Of a stretch of DNA of 64,000 nucleotides, positions 50,710 through 59,080 are shown one piece after another. Below the pieces are notes generated by a model that made no database searches, was not told the DNA's origin, and worked only from the letters and a program-made list of their open reading frames with translations. The stretch's first letter is position 1; every line of letters begins with the position of its first letter. Origin of the DNA: TCS55 sp964343505 (GTDB lineage: Bacteria > Fidelibacterota > Marinisomatia > Marinisomatales > TCS55); assembly GCA_964343505.1 (NCBI GenBank), contig CAYFJU010000001.1, positions 62,001 to 126,000 of the forward strand, read 5' to 3'. A program made the position numbers and the translations under genes.

Positions 50710-52185
50710 TTAATTAAAAGAATAATCATTTAACCCTGATTTTTCAACTGCTTCCTTTACCATTTTGTCATGTTCATCGGGGTTAGCCCAACGTTGTTGG
50801 CCTTCCTCCGGTAACAAGTGAACCGGATCAAAATAAAGATATAGTTTTGATATATTTACGCTGGGACTACGATAGACTGAAATCCCCGAAACTTCGTCAT
50901 AATAATCATAACTATGGACATCGCGTTTTCCACCGCCGCCCGGCGCATCGGTAACAATCGTGGGTGTATTAAATCCGGCTGTTGCACCCCGAATCTTCCG
51001 CTCCAGTTCTAATGCATCTTTTACGCGGGTGCGCAATTGTTCTGTCCCCGGGACCATATCATGCTGGTAGATATAGTAGGGTTGGATATTCATAAAGGAC
51101 AGCTTCCGGATAAATTTAATCATTTCATCTGCATTATCATTTACACCACGAATGAGCACAGACTGATTCCTGATTTTCACACCATGTTTAAATAATAAAT
51201 CCATCGCCTGCCGGGTAATATCCGTAATCTCATTTTGATGATTGAAATGGGTGTGCAATACCACCTCTTTACTGAGTTCGCGACCCTTCTGCACCACATC
51301 AACGAGTGCGTTAGTCCATTCAGTATCACTGAGAATCTTCATAGGCAACACTGCCGGGCCCTTTGTGGCAAATCTCAATCTGCGTACATGGGGTATAGCC
51401 AGCAAGTGTTCACCAATTTGCCTAATACGTTGGGGCCGCAACATATATGTGTCGCCACCTGAGATTACAATATCTTCCAATTCCGGTCGTGAAGCAATAT
51501 AAGCAAATGCCCTATTCCAGTTATCTGGGATGGGCTTAAAGCTTTGTTTTGAAACTTGATCTGTGTCACTACCTATGGCGTAGCTACGTGTGCAAAATGC
51601 GCAATAAACTGGACAAACATCCAAGGGTAAAAATAATGCTTTGTCATAATAACGATGAACCAGTCCTTCCACGGGGGAGTCTTGCTGTTCACTAAGTGAA
51701 TCTAATGTAAGCTTAGGATGGTCCGGAAGTTTAGTTTTTCCAACGGGAATGAATTGGATTCTAAGCGGATCTGTATAGGGATTGTCCCAATTAATCAGAC
51801 TTAGAATATAAGGGGACAGCCTTAGATTCATTGGAGCAAGCTGCATCCCTTTGCGGACATCATCGAGGAAATCTTTGGAAACAATGCCTTCTAACAGATT
51901 ATCCAAGTGGTCAATTTTGGATGCAGTATTTTTATTTTGAAATTTTACATCATTAAATTCTTCCCTGGAAACATTCTTGAAGGCAGGAATCTTTTTCCAA
52001 AATTCATCGGTATTGAAATTCCGGTGATCTAAGGCATCAATTGTAACATGTCCCCTTAAGGAAAGCGGAATTCCGACTTCCCCAATTGAAGATAATTCGT
52101 TGTTTTTCGAAATTGTACTTGGTAAATCTTTTACCGATGTTGCTGTTTGATATCGATCAAACTCTTTGTTCGTTGTTATTTGCAT
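50710..52185 (-). CDS. kamA: Lysine 2,3-aminomutase (KamA/AblA family)
   Basis: Radical-SAM and PLP enzyme that converts L-lysine to L-beta-lysine. The cluster motif is C191-x3-C195-x2-C198 (VCPVYCAFCTRSYAIG; most KamA have CRHCTR). The PLP lysine is Lys420 in DAPGGGGK. Two Asp residues that hold the distal amine of lysine in the Clostridium enzyme are kept: Asp376 in YIYQHDMVPG and Asp413 in VTDAPGG, so lysine is favoured over glutamate. At 491 residues it has an N-terminal extension of about 60. Third gene of the unit symporter-ablB-kamA, 18 bases after ablB. Confidence 0.9.
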   Translation of the reverse strand: MQITTNKEFDRYQTATSVKDLPSTISKNNELSSIGEVGIPLSLRGHVTIDALDHRNFNTDEFWKKIPAFKNVSREEFNDVKFQNKNTASKIDHLDNLLEGIVSKDFLDDVRKGMQLAPMNLRLSPYILSLINWDNPYTDPLRIQFIPVGKTKLPDHPKLTLDSLSEQQDSPVEGLVHRYYDKALFLPLDVCPVYCAFCTRSYAIGSDTDQVSKQSFKPIPDNWNRAFAYIASRPELEDIVISGGDTYMLRPQRIRQIGEHLLAIPHVRRLRFATKGPAVLPMKILSDTEWTNALVDVVQKGRELSKEVVLHTHFNHQNEITDITRQAMDLLFKHGVKIRNQSVLIRGVNDNADEMIKFIRKLSFMNIQPYYIYQHDMVPGTEQLRTRVKDALELERKIRGATAGFNTPTIVTDAPGGGGKRDVHSYDYYDEVSGISVYRSPSVNISKLYLYFDPVHLLPEEGQQRWANPDEHDKMVKEAVEKSGLNDYSFN

Positions 52186-52203
52186 TGAAGTTTCCTATCC
52201 CAA

Positions 52204-53085
52204 TTATTTACACAGCGATTTGAACCAAATATTCATACTTTCGATATGACCGGAAATATTGGTATTGTTAATCAGTCGCCCACCAAATTGGTAAGCATTT
52301 TTTGTAAAAACAATATTCATCCCCGGTGATTCTGCCCTGGAAATTGTATATGCAGTTTTGATACCTTCACTCTGCCCTTTTTTTTCCATCTCCGCCAGCA
52401 AATAGTTGGCCAAACCATGACCTCGCCACGCTGGAAGTGTGGCAAAATCAGTCATTTCTGCACAAAGAATTTGCGCATCTTTTTCAAGAGATGAAAGAGC
52501 GACTAATTGGTTTTTTACTTCAATCCCAAAATAATCAATGTGAGATTCCATCGTCTCCAATAAATATGACGGATCGTCGATGGGGAAAGGATAGGAAGGA
52601 AAAACTTCCTTATATAATTCGGCTATTTCATGGACGTCATCTTTTTTCAATCGTCGCAGGGTGAACATTGTGTCCAATGGGGGTTTTGAAACCGACTCTT
52701 TGGAGACCTGTTTTTGTTTTGACAATTGATACACTTTTTTGACTTTATTGATATTGCTTGCTTTCTCACGGATTGCAGACAGGTAATAGGACATGAAAAG
52801 CGCATCTTCCCTCCCTAAATAAAAATTGGGGATTTCAGCTTCTTTTCGGAATCCGGTATCCAGAAAAGCATCACTTTTACTCATTGGGATTTTTACTAAT
52901 ACCTTTGTGTAACTATTGGCTCGTGCTTTTTCTAAAAGCGCTGGCGCCAATTCATGGGGATCCGCATCTTTTATTTTCATCAAATAGATGCGGTCGTTGA
53001 AAGAGCCGTGCTGTATTAAGGCGCCATGAAACAGCTCAATCTTATCTTTTTTTAAGTGGTCTTCTGACATACTATAAATGATCAT
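52204..53085 (-). CDS. ablB: Beta-lysine N6-acetyltransferase (AblB)
   Basis: Acetylates the 6-amino group of beta-lysine with acetyl-CoA. The 293-residue protein has an N-terminal domain and a C-terminal GNAT domain with WRGHGLANYLLAEMEKKG (acetyl-CoA loop). The family-specific tail is FGGRLINNTNISGHIESMNIWFKSL. In methanogens and some bacteria AblA/AblB make the osmolyte N6-acetyl-beta-lysine. Here the surrounding catabolic genes suggest the product is degraded. The start overlaps the symporter stop by four bases. Confidence 0.92.
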   Translation of the reverse strand: MIIYSMSEDHLKKDKIELFHGALIQHGSFNDRIYLMKIKDADPHELAPALLEKARANSYTKVLVKIPMSKSDAFLDTGFRKEAEIPNFYLGREDALFMSYYLSAIREKASNINKVKKVYQLSKQKQVSKESVSKPPLDTMFTLRRLKKDDVHEIAELYKEVFPSYPFPIDDPSYLLETMESHIDYFGIEVKNQLVALSSLEKDAQILCAEMTDFATLPAWRGHGLANYLLAEMEKKGQSEGIKTAYTISRAESPGMNIVFTKNAYQFGGRLINNTNISGHIESMNIWFKSLCK

Positions 53086-54512
53086 GATTTATTGTCCGGG
53101 GCAAGAATGGATATAGAAACAAATGTTATGGCAGAAAGGAGAATGCCATAAATGGATTGGTCGAAACCCAATACAGCCAAACTCTCCGGAAGCGTTAGAA
53201 CATTGGTTAGCAAAATGATGGACAATGTTCCGCCGGAAATCATGCCAACCATGGTACCTGTAGAACTGGATTTATCCCAGAAATAAGCGCCAACAGTGGG
53301 GACAAATAACCCGGAAACCATGAAGGAATAAGCATAAAGCATTGCATTCAGGACTGAACTGAACTGAAAAGCCAAAATGACTGCAAGCGTCCCAATCACA
53401 CCGGTGGCAATCATGGACAAGCGGATGGATGATTTTGTGTCCAATTCTTTGAAAAAATGCCTTTCCATTATATCGTTGACAAAATTACCGGATGACGCCA
53501 TAAGGCAACTATCAGCCGTGGACATGATAGCGGAAAAATAGGATGCAATCACAATCCCTGTTACGCCGATGGGCAGGATATCGCGGATCAGCATGGGGAG
53601 GGCCATTTCCGATTCCGCTTCCGGGAAAACTACCCGGGCGCACATACCCAGAAAAACACCGGTAAAAGCCATGATTGGATATTCAAATACGCCTGCGATG
53701 TACCACGCCTTTTTTGCCTGCGCTTCATCTTTACAGGCATACATGCGTTGATACAGGGTCATGCCGATGAGCCATATGGGAATGATGGTCACCATCCAAT
53801 TGATAAAGGTGACAAGATCAATATTGGTCAGTGAAAAATGCTCGGGCGGAAGTTGCGCTTTAAGCGTGGCGAACCCGCCGATTTTTATCAGTGTTGCCGG
53901 GATCGTTACCAGCATCAGACCGGAAAGCAGAAGAATCCATTGAATTGTATCCGTATAGATCACCGCTTTCAGACCGCCGATCACCGTGTAGAGAATTGTG
54001 ACAATTGCAATTACCAAGAGGGCGAATTTGATCGGATCCATGTCAAATGGATTGGTCTGAAGAATGGTTGCAGATGCAAGTTTGGCGCCGGCGAGCATTT
54101 GGCTGCCAGTGAACCCCAGGTAGCCAATCCCGGAGATCAATGCCGCCACTAAAGCCACATTATCGTTGTATTTATATCGTAAAAAATCGGGATAGGTCAG
54201 AAATTTCATTTCCACATCAATGCGTTTGATTTTAGGAATCAGAAAAACAGCTGTGAGCCATGCCCCGATCAAACCGGTAAACAAAAGCCAGGTTCCGGCT
54301 AACCCCATCATAAATCCAACGCCACCTAAGCCGATGGAAAAGCCGCCGCCCACATCCGTTGCTACAATGGATAAACCCACATGGGAGGCTTTGATGGAGC
54401 GACTCCCTACATAATAATCCTCGGTACTTTTGTTTTTATTGAAATAATAAAAACCGATGGAAAGCACACATGCCATATACAATCCAAAAATCAGATAATC
54501 AATCTCACTCAT
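53082..54512 (-). CDS. Sodium:solute symporter (SSS family), probable lysine or beta-lysine importer
   Basis: About thirteen membrane helices; the SSS signature region includes YYVGSRSIKASHVGLSIVATDVGGGFSIGLGGVGFMMG, GFTGSQMLAGAKLAS and IVIASYFSAIMSTADSCLMASSGNF (the Na+-site Ser/Thr stretch). The start at MSEIDYLIFG (54512) has Shine-Dalgarno AAAGG 8 bases upstream and is preferred over an ATG at 54557. It is first in the unit with ablB and kamA, with a four-base overlap, so it probably imports the pathway substrate. Exact substrate is inferred only. Confidence 0.87.
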   Translation of the reverse strand: MSEIDYLIFGLYMACVLSIGFYYFNKNKSTEDYYVGSRSIKASHVGLSIVATDVGGGFSIGLGGVGFMMGLAGTWLLFTGLIGAWLTAVFLIPKIKRIDVEMKFLTYPDFLRYKYNDNVALVAALISGIGYLGFTGSQMLAGAKLASATILQTNPFDMDPIKFALLVIAIVTILYTVIGGLKAVIYTDTIQWILLLSGLMLVTIPATLIKIGGFATLKAQLPPEHFSLTNIDLVTFINWMVTIIPIWLIGMTLYQRMYACKDEAQAKKAWYIAGVFEYPIMAFTGVFLGMCARVVFPEAESEMALPMLIRDILPIGVTGIVIASYFSAIMSTADSCLMASSGNFVNDIMERHFFKELDTKSSIRLSMIATGVIGTLAVILAFQFSSVLNAMLYAYSFMVSGLFVPTVGAYFWDKSSSTGTMVGMISGGTLSIILLTNVLTLPESLAVLGFDQSIYGILLSAITFVSISILAPDNKS

Positions 54513-54677
54513 AATTTGCCTTTCATTTTCAATCGAATGATTCAGCGTTGAAGTCATTTTCCCCCATTAAATTGGTTTATGACTGACCCAGTATGCTGAT
54601 TGCCATTTAATAGAATAACAAAAGTACTTTAGGGGTAACCATTTCTTCAAGCCTTTAAAAGAAAGTTATGTAAAAAA

Positions 54678-54707
54678 TTGTATTGTGATTATGCTTGGAG
54701 TTAATAT
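54678..54707 (+). promoter_or_regulatory. Candidate promoter of the aminotransferase-aldehyde dehydrogenase unit
   Basis: TTGTAT (54678-54683) and TAATAT (54702-54707) with an 18-base spacer lie about 105 bases before the preferred start at 54812, in the divergent region between this unit and the symporter unit. Weak consensus only. Confidence 0.3.
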
Positions 54708-54811
54708 TTTTAAAATGATAGTATCGACGTTGGGAAAACCAAATTCTAGTGGCATTTTACAAAGGACTCGTATTGGGTAAATTACAAACTGTAAATCAAA
54801 AGGAACCCTCC

Positions 54812-56071
54812 ATGGATAACAGAAATTATTTGTCCCCGGTTTGGACACATTTAACAGATATGATACCCGTCAAAGGTGAAGGCGCCTATCTCTATGATGC
54901 AGATGGAACCCAATTTCTTGATTTCACTTGTGGGATTGGTGTAACAAACACAGGGCATTGTCACTCCAATGTTGTAAAAGCCATCCAAGCCCAAGCGGAG
55001 AGTCTCCTGTTCGGGCAGATCAATATTGTGATGTCTCAACCCGCTATTGATCTTGCAGAAAAACTCAACAGTCTTACACCAAAAAATATCAACCAATTTT
55101 TCTTTTCCAACAGTGGCGCGGAAGCTGTGGAAGCGTCCATCAAATTGGCAAAACATGCTACGGGTAAAAGAAACGTCGTCGTTTTCCAGGGCAGTTTTCA
55201 TGGACGAACCCATCTGGCCATGGCCATGACCACATCAAAAACAGGTTACAGATATAACTATCAGCCATTACCGAGCGGTATCTTTGTTGCTCCATTTCCC
55301 CATGCATATTATTATGGCTGGGATGAACAAACCACGTCTGACTGGTGTATGAATCAGTTGGAACTTCTCATAAAGAGCCAGACAGCGCCTGGTGAAACTG
55401 CAGCAATCATTATTGAACCATTACTGGGAGAAGGCGGTTATGTCCCGGCCCCGCCCCAGTTTATGCAAGCGCTTCGTGCATTCTGTGATAAGCATGAAAT
55501 TCTCATGATCGCAGATGAAGTTCAAACCGGGTTTGGTCGCACCGGGAAAATGTTTTGCATAGAACATTCAAACGTTGAGCCGGATATTCTGATTTTGGCC
55601 AAGGGAATGGGAAGTGGATTGCCCATTTCCGGGATTGGCGCGTCGTCGGATCTTATGAAGAAATGGAGTTTGGGAACACATGGTGGTACGTACGGTGGCG
55701 GGAGTGCAATCCCTTTAGCAGCCGCTAATGCAACCATCCAAACCATCTTGAACGAAAAATTGGTCGAGAACGCTGAAACACAGGGCAGGTATTTACTTTC
55801 ACGCCTGGAAGAAATAAAAAATGAGTTTCAGGTTATTGGTGATAATCGTGGTCTTGGATTAATGATCGGCACAGAATTCACTGGTATCGATGCCAATCCT
55901 GATCCTGAAAGGGCGAAGGCTGTTCATCAAGGATGTTTAGATCAGAAATTATTACTGTTAACCTGTGGCACGAATCTTAATGTCATTCGATGGATACCGC
56001 CTCTGATCGCGACTAAAGAACAGATAGACGAGGCAGTTGATATTTTTCATACTGCTTTAAAAAATTCATAA
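54812..56071 (+). CDS. Class III aminotransferase, 4-aminobutyrate aminotransferase-like
   Basis: A fold-type I PLP enzyme of 419 residues from the ATG at 54812 (MDNRNYLSPVWTHLTDM), which has Shine-Dalgarno AAAAGGA. An upstream ATG at 54749 is less likely. Signatures are LDFTCGIGVTNTGHCHSNVVKAIQAQ, FFSNSGAEAVEASIKLAKHATG, GSFHGRTHLAMAMT, LMIADEVQTGFGRTGKMF and the PLP Lys in ILAKGMGSGLPISG. These are typical of GabT/ornithine-type enzymes. Coupled to a succinate-semialdehyde-type dehydrogenase, it most likely deaminates 4-aminobutyrate. It is distinct from the aminotransferase at 45499. Confidence 0.87.
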   Translation: MDNRNYLSPVWTHLTDMIPVKGEGAYLYDADGTQFLDFTCGIGVTNTGHCHSNVVKAIQAQAESLLFGQINIVMSQPAIDLAEKLNSLTPKNINQFFFSNSGAEAVEASIKLAKHATGKRNVVVFQGSFHGRTHLAMAMTTSKTGYRYNYQPLPSGIFVAPFPHAYYYGWDEQTTSDWCMNQLELLIKSQTAPGETAAIIIEPLLGEGGYVPAPPQFMQALRAFCDKHEILMIADEVQTGFGRTGKMFCIEHSNVEPDILILAKGMGSGLPISGIGASSDLMKKWSLGTHGGTYGGGSAIPLAAANATIQTILNEKLVENAETQGRYLLSRLEEIKNEFQVIGDNRGLGLMIGTEFTGIDANPDPERAKAVHQGCLDQKLLLLTCGTNLNVIRWIPPLIATKEQIDEAVDIFHTALKNS

Positions 56072-56095
56072 AGCAAAATTAATTGGAGAATATCC

Positions 56096-57463
56096 ATGTC
56101 ATTAAAATCAATTAATCCAGCAAATGGGCAAGAAATTGCATCATACAATGAAATGACTCTTGAAGAAGTTGGCACTATTATTTCCAATGTTGATTCCGCT
56201 TACCAGGAATGGCAAAAAATATCCTTTACTGAACGATCGAAACTGTTGAAAAATGCAGCTGAAATCTTGAGGTCTAGAAAGGAAGAATTCGGCCGGCTTA
56301 TGACGCTGGAAATGGGCAAGCCTTACAGCCAGGCTGTGTCTGAAGCAGAGAAATGCGGCTGGGTGTGCGACCATTACGCGGACAATGCCGAAAGAATTTT
56401 AGCGGAACAGATTATTGAAACAGACGCATCAAAAAGCTATGTAGCCTATCGGCCCATTGGCATTGTATTTGCGGTGATGCCCTGGAATTTCCCCTTCTGG
56501 CAGGTGTTTCGGTTTGCCGCTCCGGCTCTCATGGCCGGGAATGTGGGGGTGTTGAAACACGCTTCCAATGTCCAGGGCTGTGCGTTAGAAATTGAGAATA
56601 TTTTCCATGATGCCGGATTCCCCAATAATGTGTTTAGGACTCTGGTTATCGGATCAAAAAATGTTAAAGATGTGATCAATAATCCCCATGTAAAAGCTGT
56701 TACACTCACAGGCAGTACGCCGGCAGGGAAAGCAGTAGCATCCCAAGCCGGGGCAGCATTAAAGAAAACGGTCCTGGAATTAGGGGGTAGCGATCCCTAT
56801 ATCATCTTGGAGGACGCGGAACTGGACAAGGCTGTGACCGCCTGTGTCATAGGCCGGTTTTTGAATACGGGGCAGAGCTGTATAGCCGCCAAGAGATTCA
56901 TTGTGGTTGAATCCGTATTGGATAGTTTCCGGTCCAAACTGTTGAAAGCAATGGAAGATCAAAAATGGGGCGACCCATTTGATGAGGAGGTCAATATTGG
57001 TCCTATGGTAAATAAATGGTCCCGGGATGAAGTCCATAACCAAGTCAAAGCCAGTATTGAAAAAGGTGCCGAATTATTAGTGGGTGGAGAAGTTCCGGAC
57101 GTGGAAGGCGCATTTTACCCGGCAACCTTACTCGATAATGTTCAGCCGGGTATGGCAGCCTTTGATGAGGAAATATTCGGGCCTGTAGCTGCTATTATAT
57201 CTGCTAAAGATGAAGATGAAGCTATTCGTCTGGCGAATCAAACTCCATTTGGATTAGGCGGAGCCGTCTTTACAAAAGATGTGGAAAAAGGTGAAAGAAT
57301 TGCAACGGACGATCTCGAAGTCGGTGGATGTTTTGTCAATGATTTTGTACGGTCCGACCCCCGCCTGCCATTTGGCGGAATCAAGGAATCGGGTTATGGC
57401 CGGGAACTATCTGATGTTGGTATCCGTGAGTTCACCAATCTAAAGACAGTTTATATCCGCTAA
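56096..57463 (+). CDS. Aldehyde dehydrogenase, succinate-semialdehyde dehydrogenase type
   Basis: A 455-residue NAD(P)-dependent enzyme. The catalytic Cys262 (NTGQSCIAAKRF) and Glu228 (VLELGGSDPYI) are in place, and VMPWNFPFWQ (129-134 for PWNFPF) and the cofactor loop TLTGSTPAGKAVAS are clear. The short length and PWNFPFWQVFR resemble the Sad/GabD2 group of succinate-semialdehyde dehydrogenases. It starts 24 bases after the GABA-type aminotransferase and would finish the pathway by making succinate. Shine-Dalgarno GGAGAA precedes the start. Confidence 0.88.
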   Translation: MSLKSINPANGQEIASYNEMTLEEVGTIISNVDSAYQEWQKISFTERSKLLKNAAEILRSRKEEFGRLMTLEMGKPYSQAVSEAEKCGWVCDHYADNAERILAEQIIETDASKSYVAYRPIGIVFAVMPWNFPFWQVFRFAAPALMAGNVGVLKHASNVQGCALEIENIFHDAGFPNNVFRTLVIGSKNVKDVINNPHVKAVTLTGSTPAGKAVASQAGAALKKTVLELGGSDPYIILEDAELDKAVTACVIGRFLNTGQSCIAAKRFIVVESVLDSFRSKLLKAMEDQKWGDPFDEEVNIGPMVNKWSRDEVHNQVKASIEKGAELLVGGEVPDVEGAFYPATLLDNVQPGMAAFDEEIFGPVAAIISAKDEDEAIRLANQTPFGLGGAVFTKDVEKGERIATDDLEVGGCFVNDFVRSDPRLPFGGIKESGYGRELSDVGIREFTNLKTVYIR

Positions 57464-57481
57464 TAAAACCTGCAAATTAGT

Positions 57482-58600
57482 TCACGGTTTAATCAGCGTA
57501 CTTTTATAATGTGTGTCAAAAGCTGCCAGAAGACTTTCCTGTCCTGAATAAGGCGCAGGCGAATATTTTTTAGACTGGATCCCCAGTTGGGACAATTCAG
57601 AGATGTGCCAATCCTGCTTGTTGGTTATGTCCCAGAAATCAATGGCATCTTTTGTGTTATGCTTCCCGGATTCAACGACGTCCTTTGCAAAGAGCCATGA
57701 ACAGGTGACTTTGCATTTTTCCACCCCATCGGGCCAGACTGTATGATACATAACATATTCCGGGTGCAGGCTTAACAGCATGTTGGGAAACAGGGAATAA
57801 TAGTACACCCGATTCAAATCATCATTTTTCACCCCATCCAAGGGCGGACAGCATAATGCACCACTGGCAGTGATACTGCCCTTATCCTCGTTGAAATCCA
57901 TGTAACCGCCAAGAAATGGTCCTTCATGGAGATCATTGCGCCCGCCCAGATAATGATGGATCGCCGCCAGCTGGGGATGGAGAATCGGGCAGTGGTAGCA
58001 CTCGCAATAATTTTGGATCACCAGCTTCCAATTTCCCTCTACATGATATTCCTTGGTTTCCTGGACAGCTAGTTCTGACATGCCCCATGCGCTGAACCTG
58101 TTTATCAAAGGATTGAAAGCAGTTTCAAAATCTTTCGGTTCGTCGGAAAAGTTGATGAAAATAAACCCTTCCCATTCAGCCACGGGCAAAGAGAAAAGGG
58201 GATAATCGGCTTTTTGGAATCCGTCCACAGCATCCATGTGTGGCGCGCCGATGAGTTGGCCGTCTAAACCGTAGGTCCAGCCATGATAACCGCACTGGAT
58301 TGATTTAGAAAATTGGCCGGAATCTTGTTCGCAAATTCGTGTCCCCCGATGGCGGCAGACATTGAAAAAAGCCTTGAGTTCACCTTGGTCATCCCCCAGC
58401 ACGATTACACTTTCGGTATCGATATTGATTACCTTAAATTGACCCGATTCACTTAATTCTGATGACCGCCCGGCGCAGATCCAACTATCCAAAAAAATGT
58501 TGTCGTACTCTTTTTGGAGAATTTTTGGTTCCACGTAATATTCTCGCTCTAGCGTGTGAGCGCCCTTGGGAAGCGTTTCCGCTGTTTTTTTGAAGGTCAT
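57482..58600 (-). CDS. Rieske non-heme iron oxygenase, large subunit type
   Basis: The Rieske 2Fe-2S motif is C82-x-H84 ... C103-x2-H106 (VCRHRGTRIC, IQCGYHGWTY). The mononuclear iron His residues are His203 and His208 in NYCECYHCPILHPQL. At 372 residues it resembles choline, glycine-betaine or carnitine monooxygenase-type enzymes that open quaternary amines or remove methyl groups; aromatic ring dioxygenation is also possible. No reductase gene is adjacent. It converges on the aldehyde dehydrogenase gene, 18 bases apart, and starts directly after the upstream GNAT gene stop. Confidence 0.88.
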   Translation of the reverse strand: MTFKKTAETLPKGAHTLEREYYVEPKILQKEYDNIFLDSWICAGRSSELSESGQFKVINIDTESVIVLGDDQGELKAFFNVCRHRGTRICEQDSGQFSKSIQCGYHGWTYGLDGQLIGAPHMDAVDGFQKADYPLFSLPVAEWEGFIFINFSDEPKDFETAFNPLINRFSAWGMSELAVQETKEYHVEGNWKLVIQNYCECYHCPILHPQLAAIHHYLGGRNDLHEGPFLGGYMDFNEDKGSITASGALCCPPLDGVKNDDLNRVYYYSLFPNMLLSLHPEYVMYHTVWPDGVEKCKVTCSWLFAKDVVESGKHNTKDAIDFWDITNKQDWHISELSQLGIQSKKYSPAPYSGQESLLAAFDTHYKSTLIKP

Positions 58601-59008
58601 TTAATGATCCTTCCCGGCATATATCCACATGGGTTCTGTCTTGCCGGCTCTTTTAAAACCAAGTTTCTCATAAAAATCGATAGCTTTACCATCAGCAGTG
58701 AGCATTTGTTGATGAAAGGACCCATAAATAGTTTGCATAGCATCCATCATTTTACGTCCAATGCCCTGTCCCTGAAAATCGGGATGAACCAGTAAGTGGG
58801 GATAATACACAACCAAATGACCATCGGAAATAGCATTGCCCAGTCCCACAAGTTTTCCGGAGATTCGAGCTGTCACCAACGAGTGGGAATTCCGCAAAGC
58901 GGCCATGAGTTCCTTGGGCTTTTTTGCTGATGACCAATCATTGGCGTGATATAATGCCAGAACTTCATCTTTTTCTATTTGGTCTTTTAAACTTATTTCA
59001 ACTTTCAT
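58601..59008 (-). CDS. GNAT-family N-acetyltransferase
   Basis: A small acetyltransferase; the start at MKVEISLKDQIEK (59008) gives 135 residues, and an earlier ATG at 59041 is possible. The acetyl-CoA loop VHPDFQGQGIGRKMMDAM and the C-terminal AIDFYEKLGFKRAGKTEPMWIY are standard. Substrate unknown. Its stop is immediately followed by the Rieske gene start, so the two probably share a message. Confidence 0.85.
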   Translation of the reverse strand: MKVEISLKDQIEKDEVLALYHANDWSSAKKPKELMAALRNSHSLVTARISGKLVGLGNAISDGHLVVYYPHLLVHPDFQGQGIGRKMMDAMQTIYGSFHQQMLTADGKAIDFYEKLGFKRAGKTEPMWIYAGKDH

Positions 59009-59080
59009 TTCAATATATTTTGTTGCAATAATTTCATTCATCCACCACTTTGCTACTCCACCCTTCCATTACTCTGCTTT

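Noticed and set aside
50710..53085. KamA-AblB read only as synthesis of the osmolyte N6-acetyl-beta-lysine
   Set aside because: Possible, but the importer, CoA-transferase, thiolase, deacylase, two aminotransferases and aldehyde dehydrogenase around it are catabolic. Kept as the alternative.
45499..54512. Classical clostridial lysine fermentation (KamA, KamDE, Kdd, Kce, Kal)
   Set aside because: No beta-lysine 5,6-aminomutase, Kce or ammonia-lyase is present in the window, and the AblB acetyltransferase and M20 deacylase have no role in that route.
48149..57463. Ectoine degradation (DoeB, DoeD, DoeC-like set)
   Set aside because: An M20 deacylase, class III aminotransferase and aldehyde dehydrogenase fit superficially, but there is no ectoine hydrolase, and the CoA-transferase and thiolase would be unexplained.
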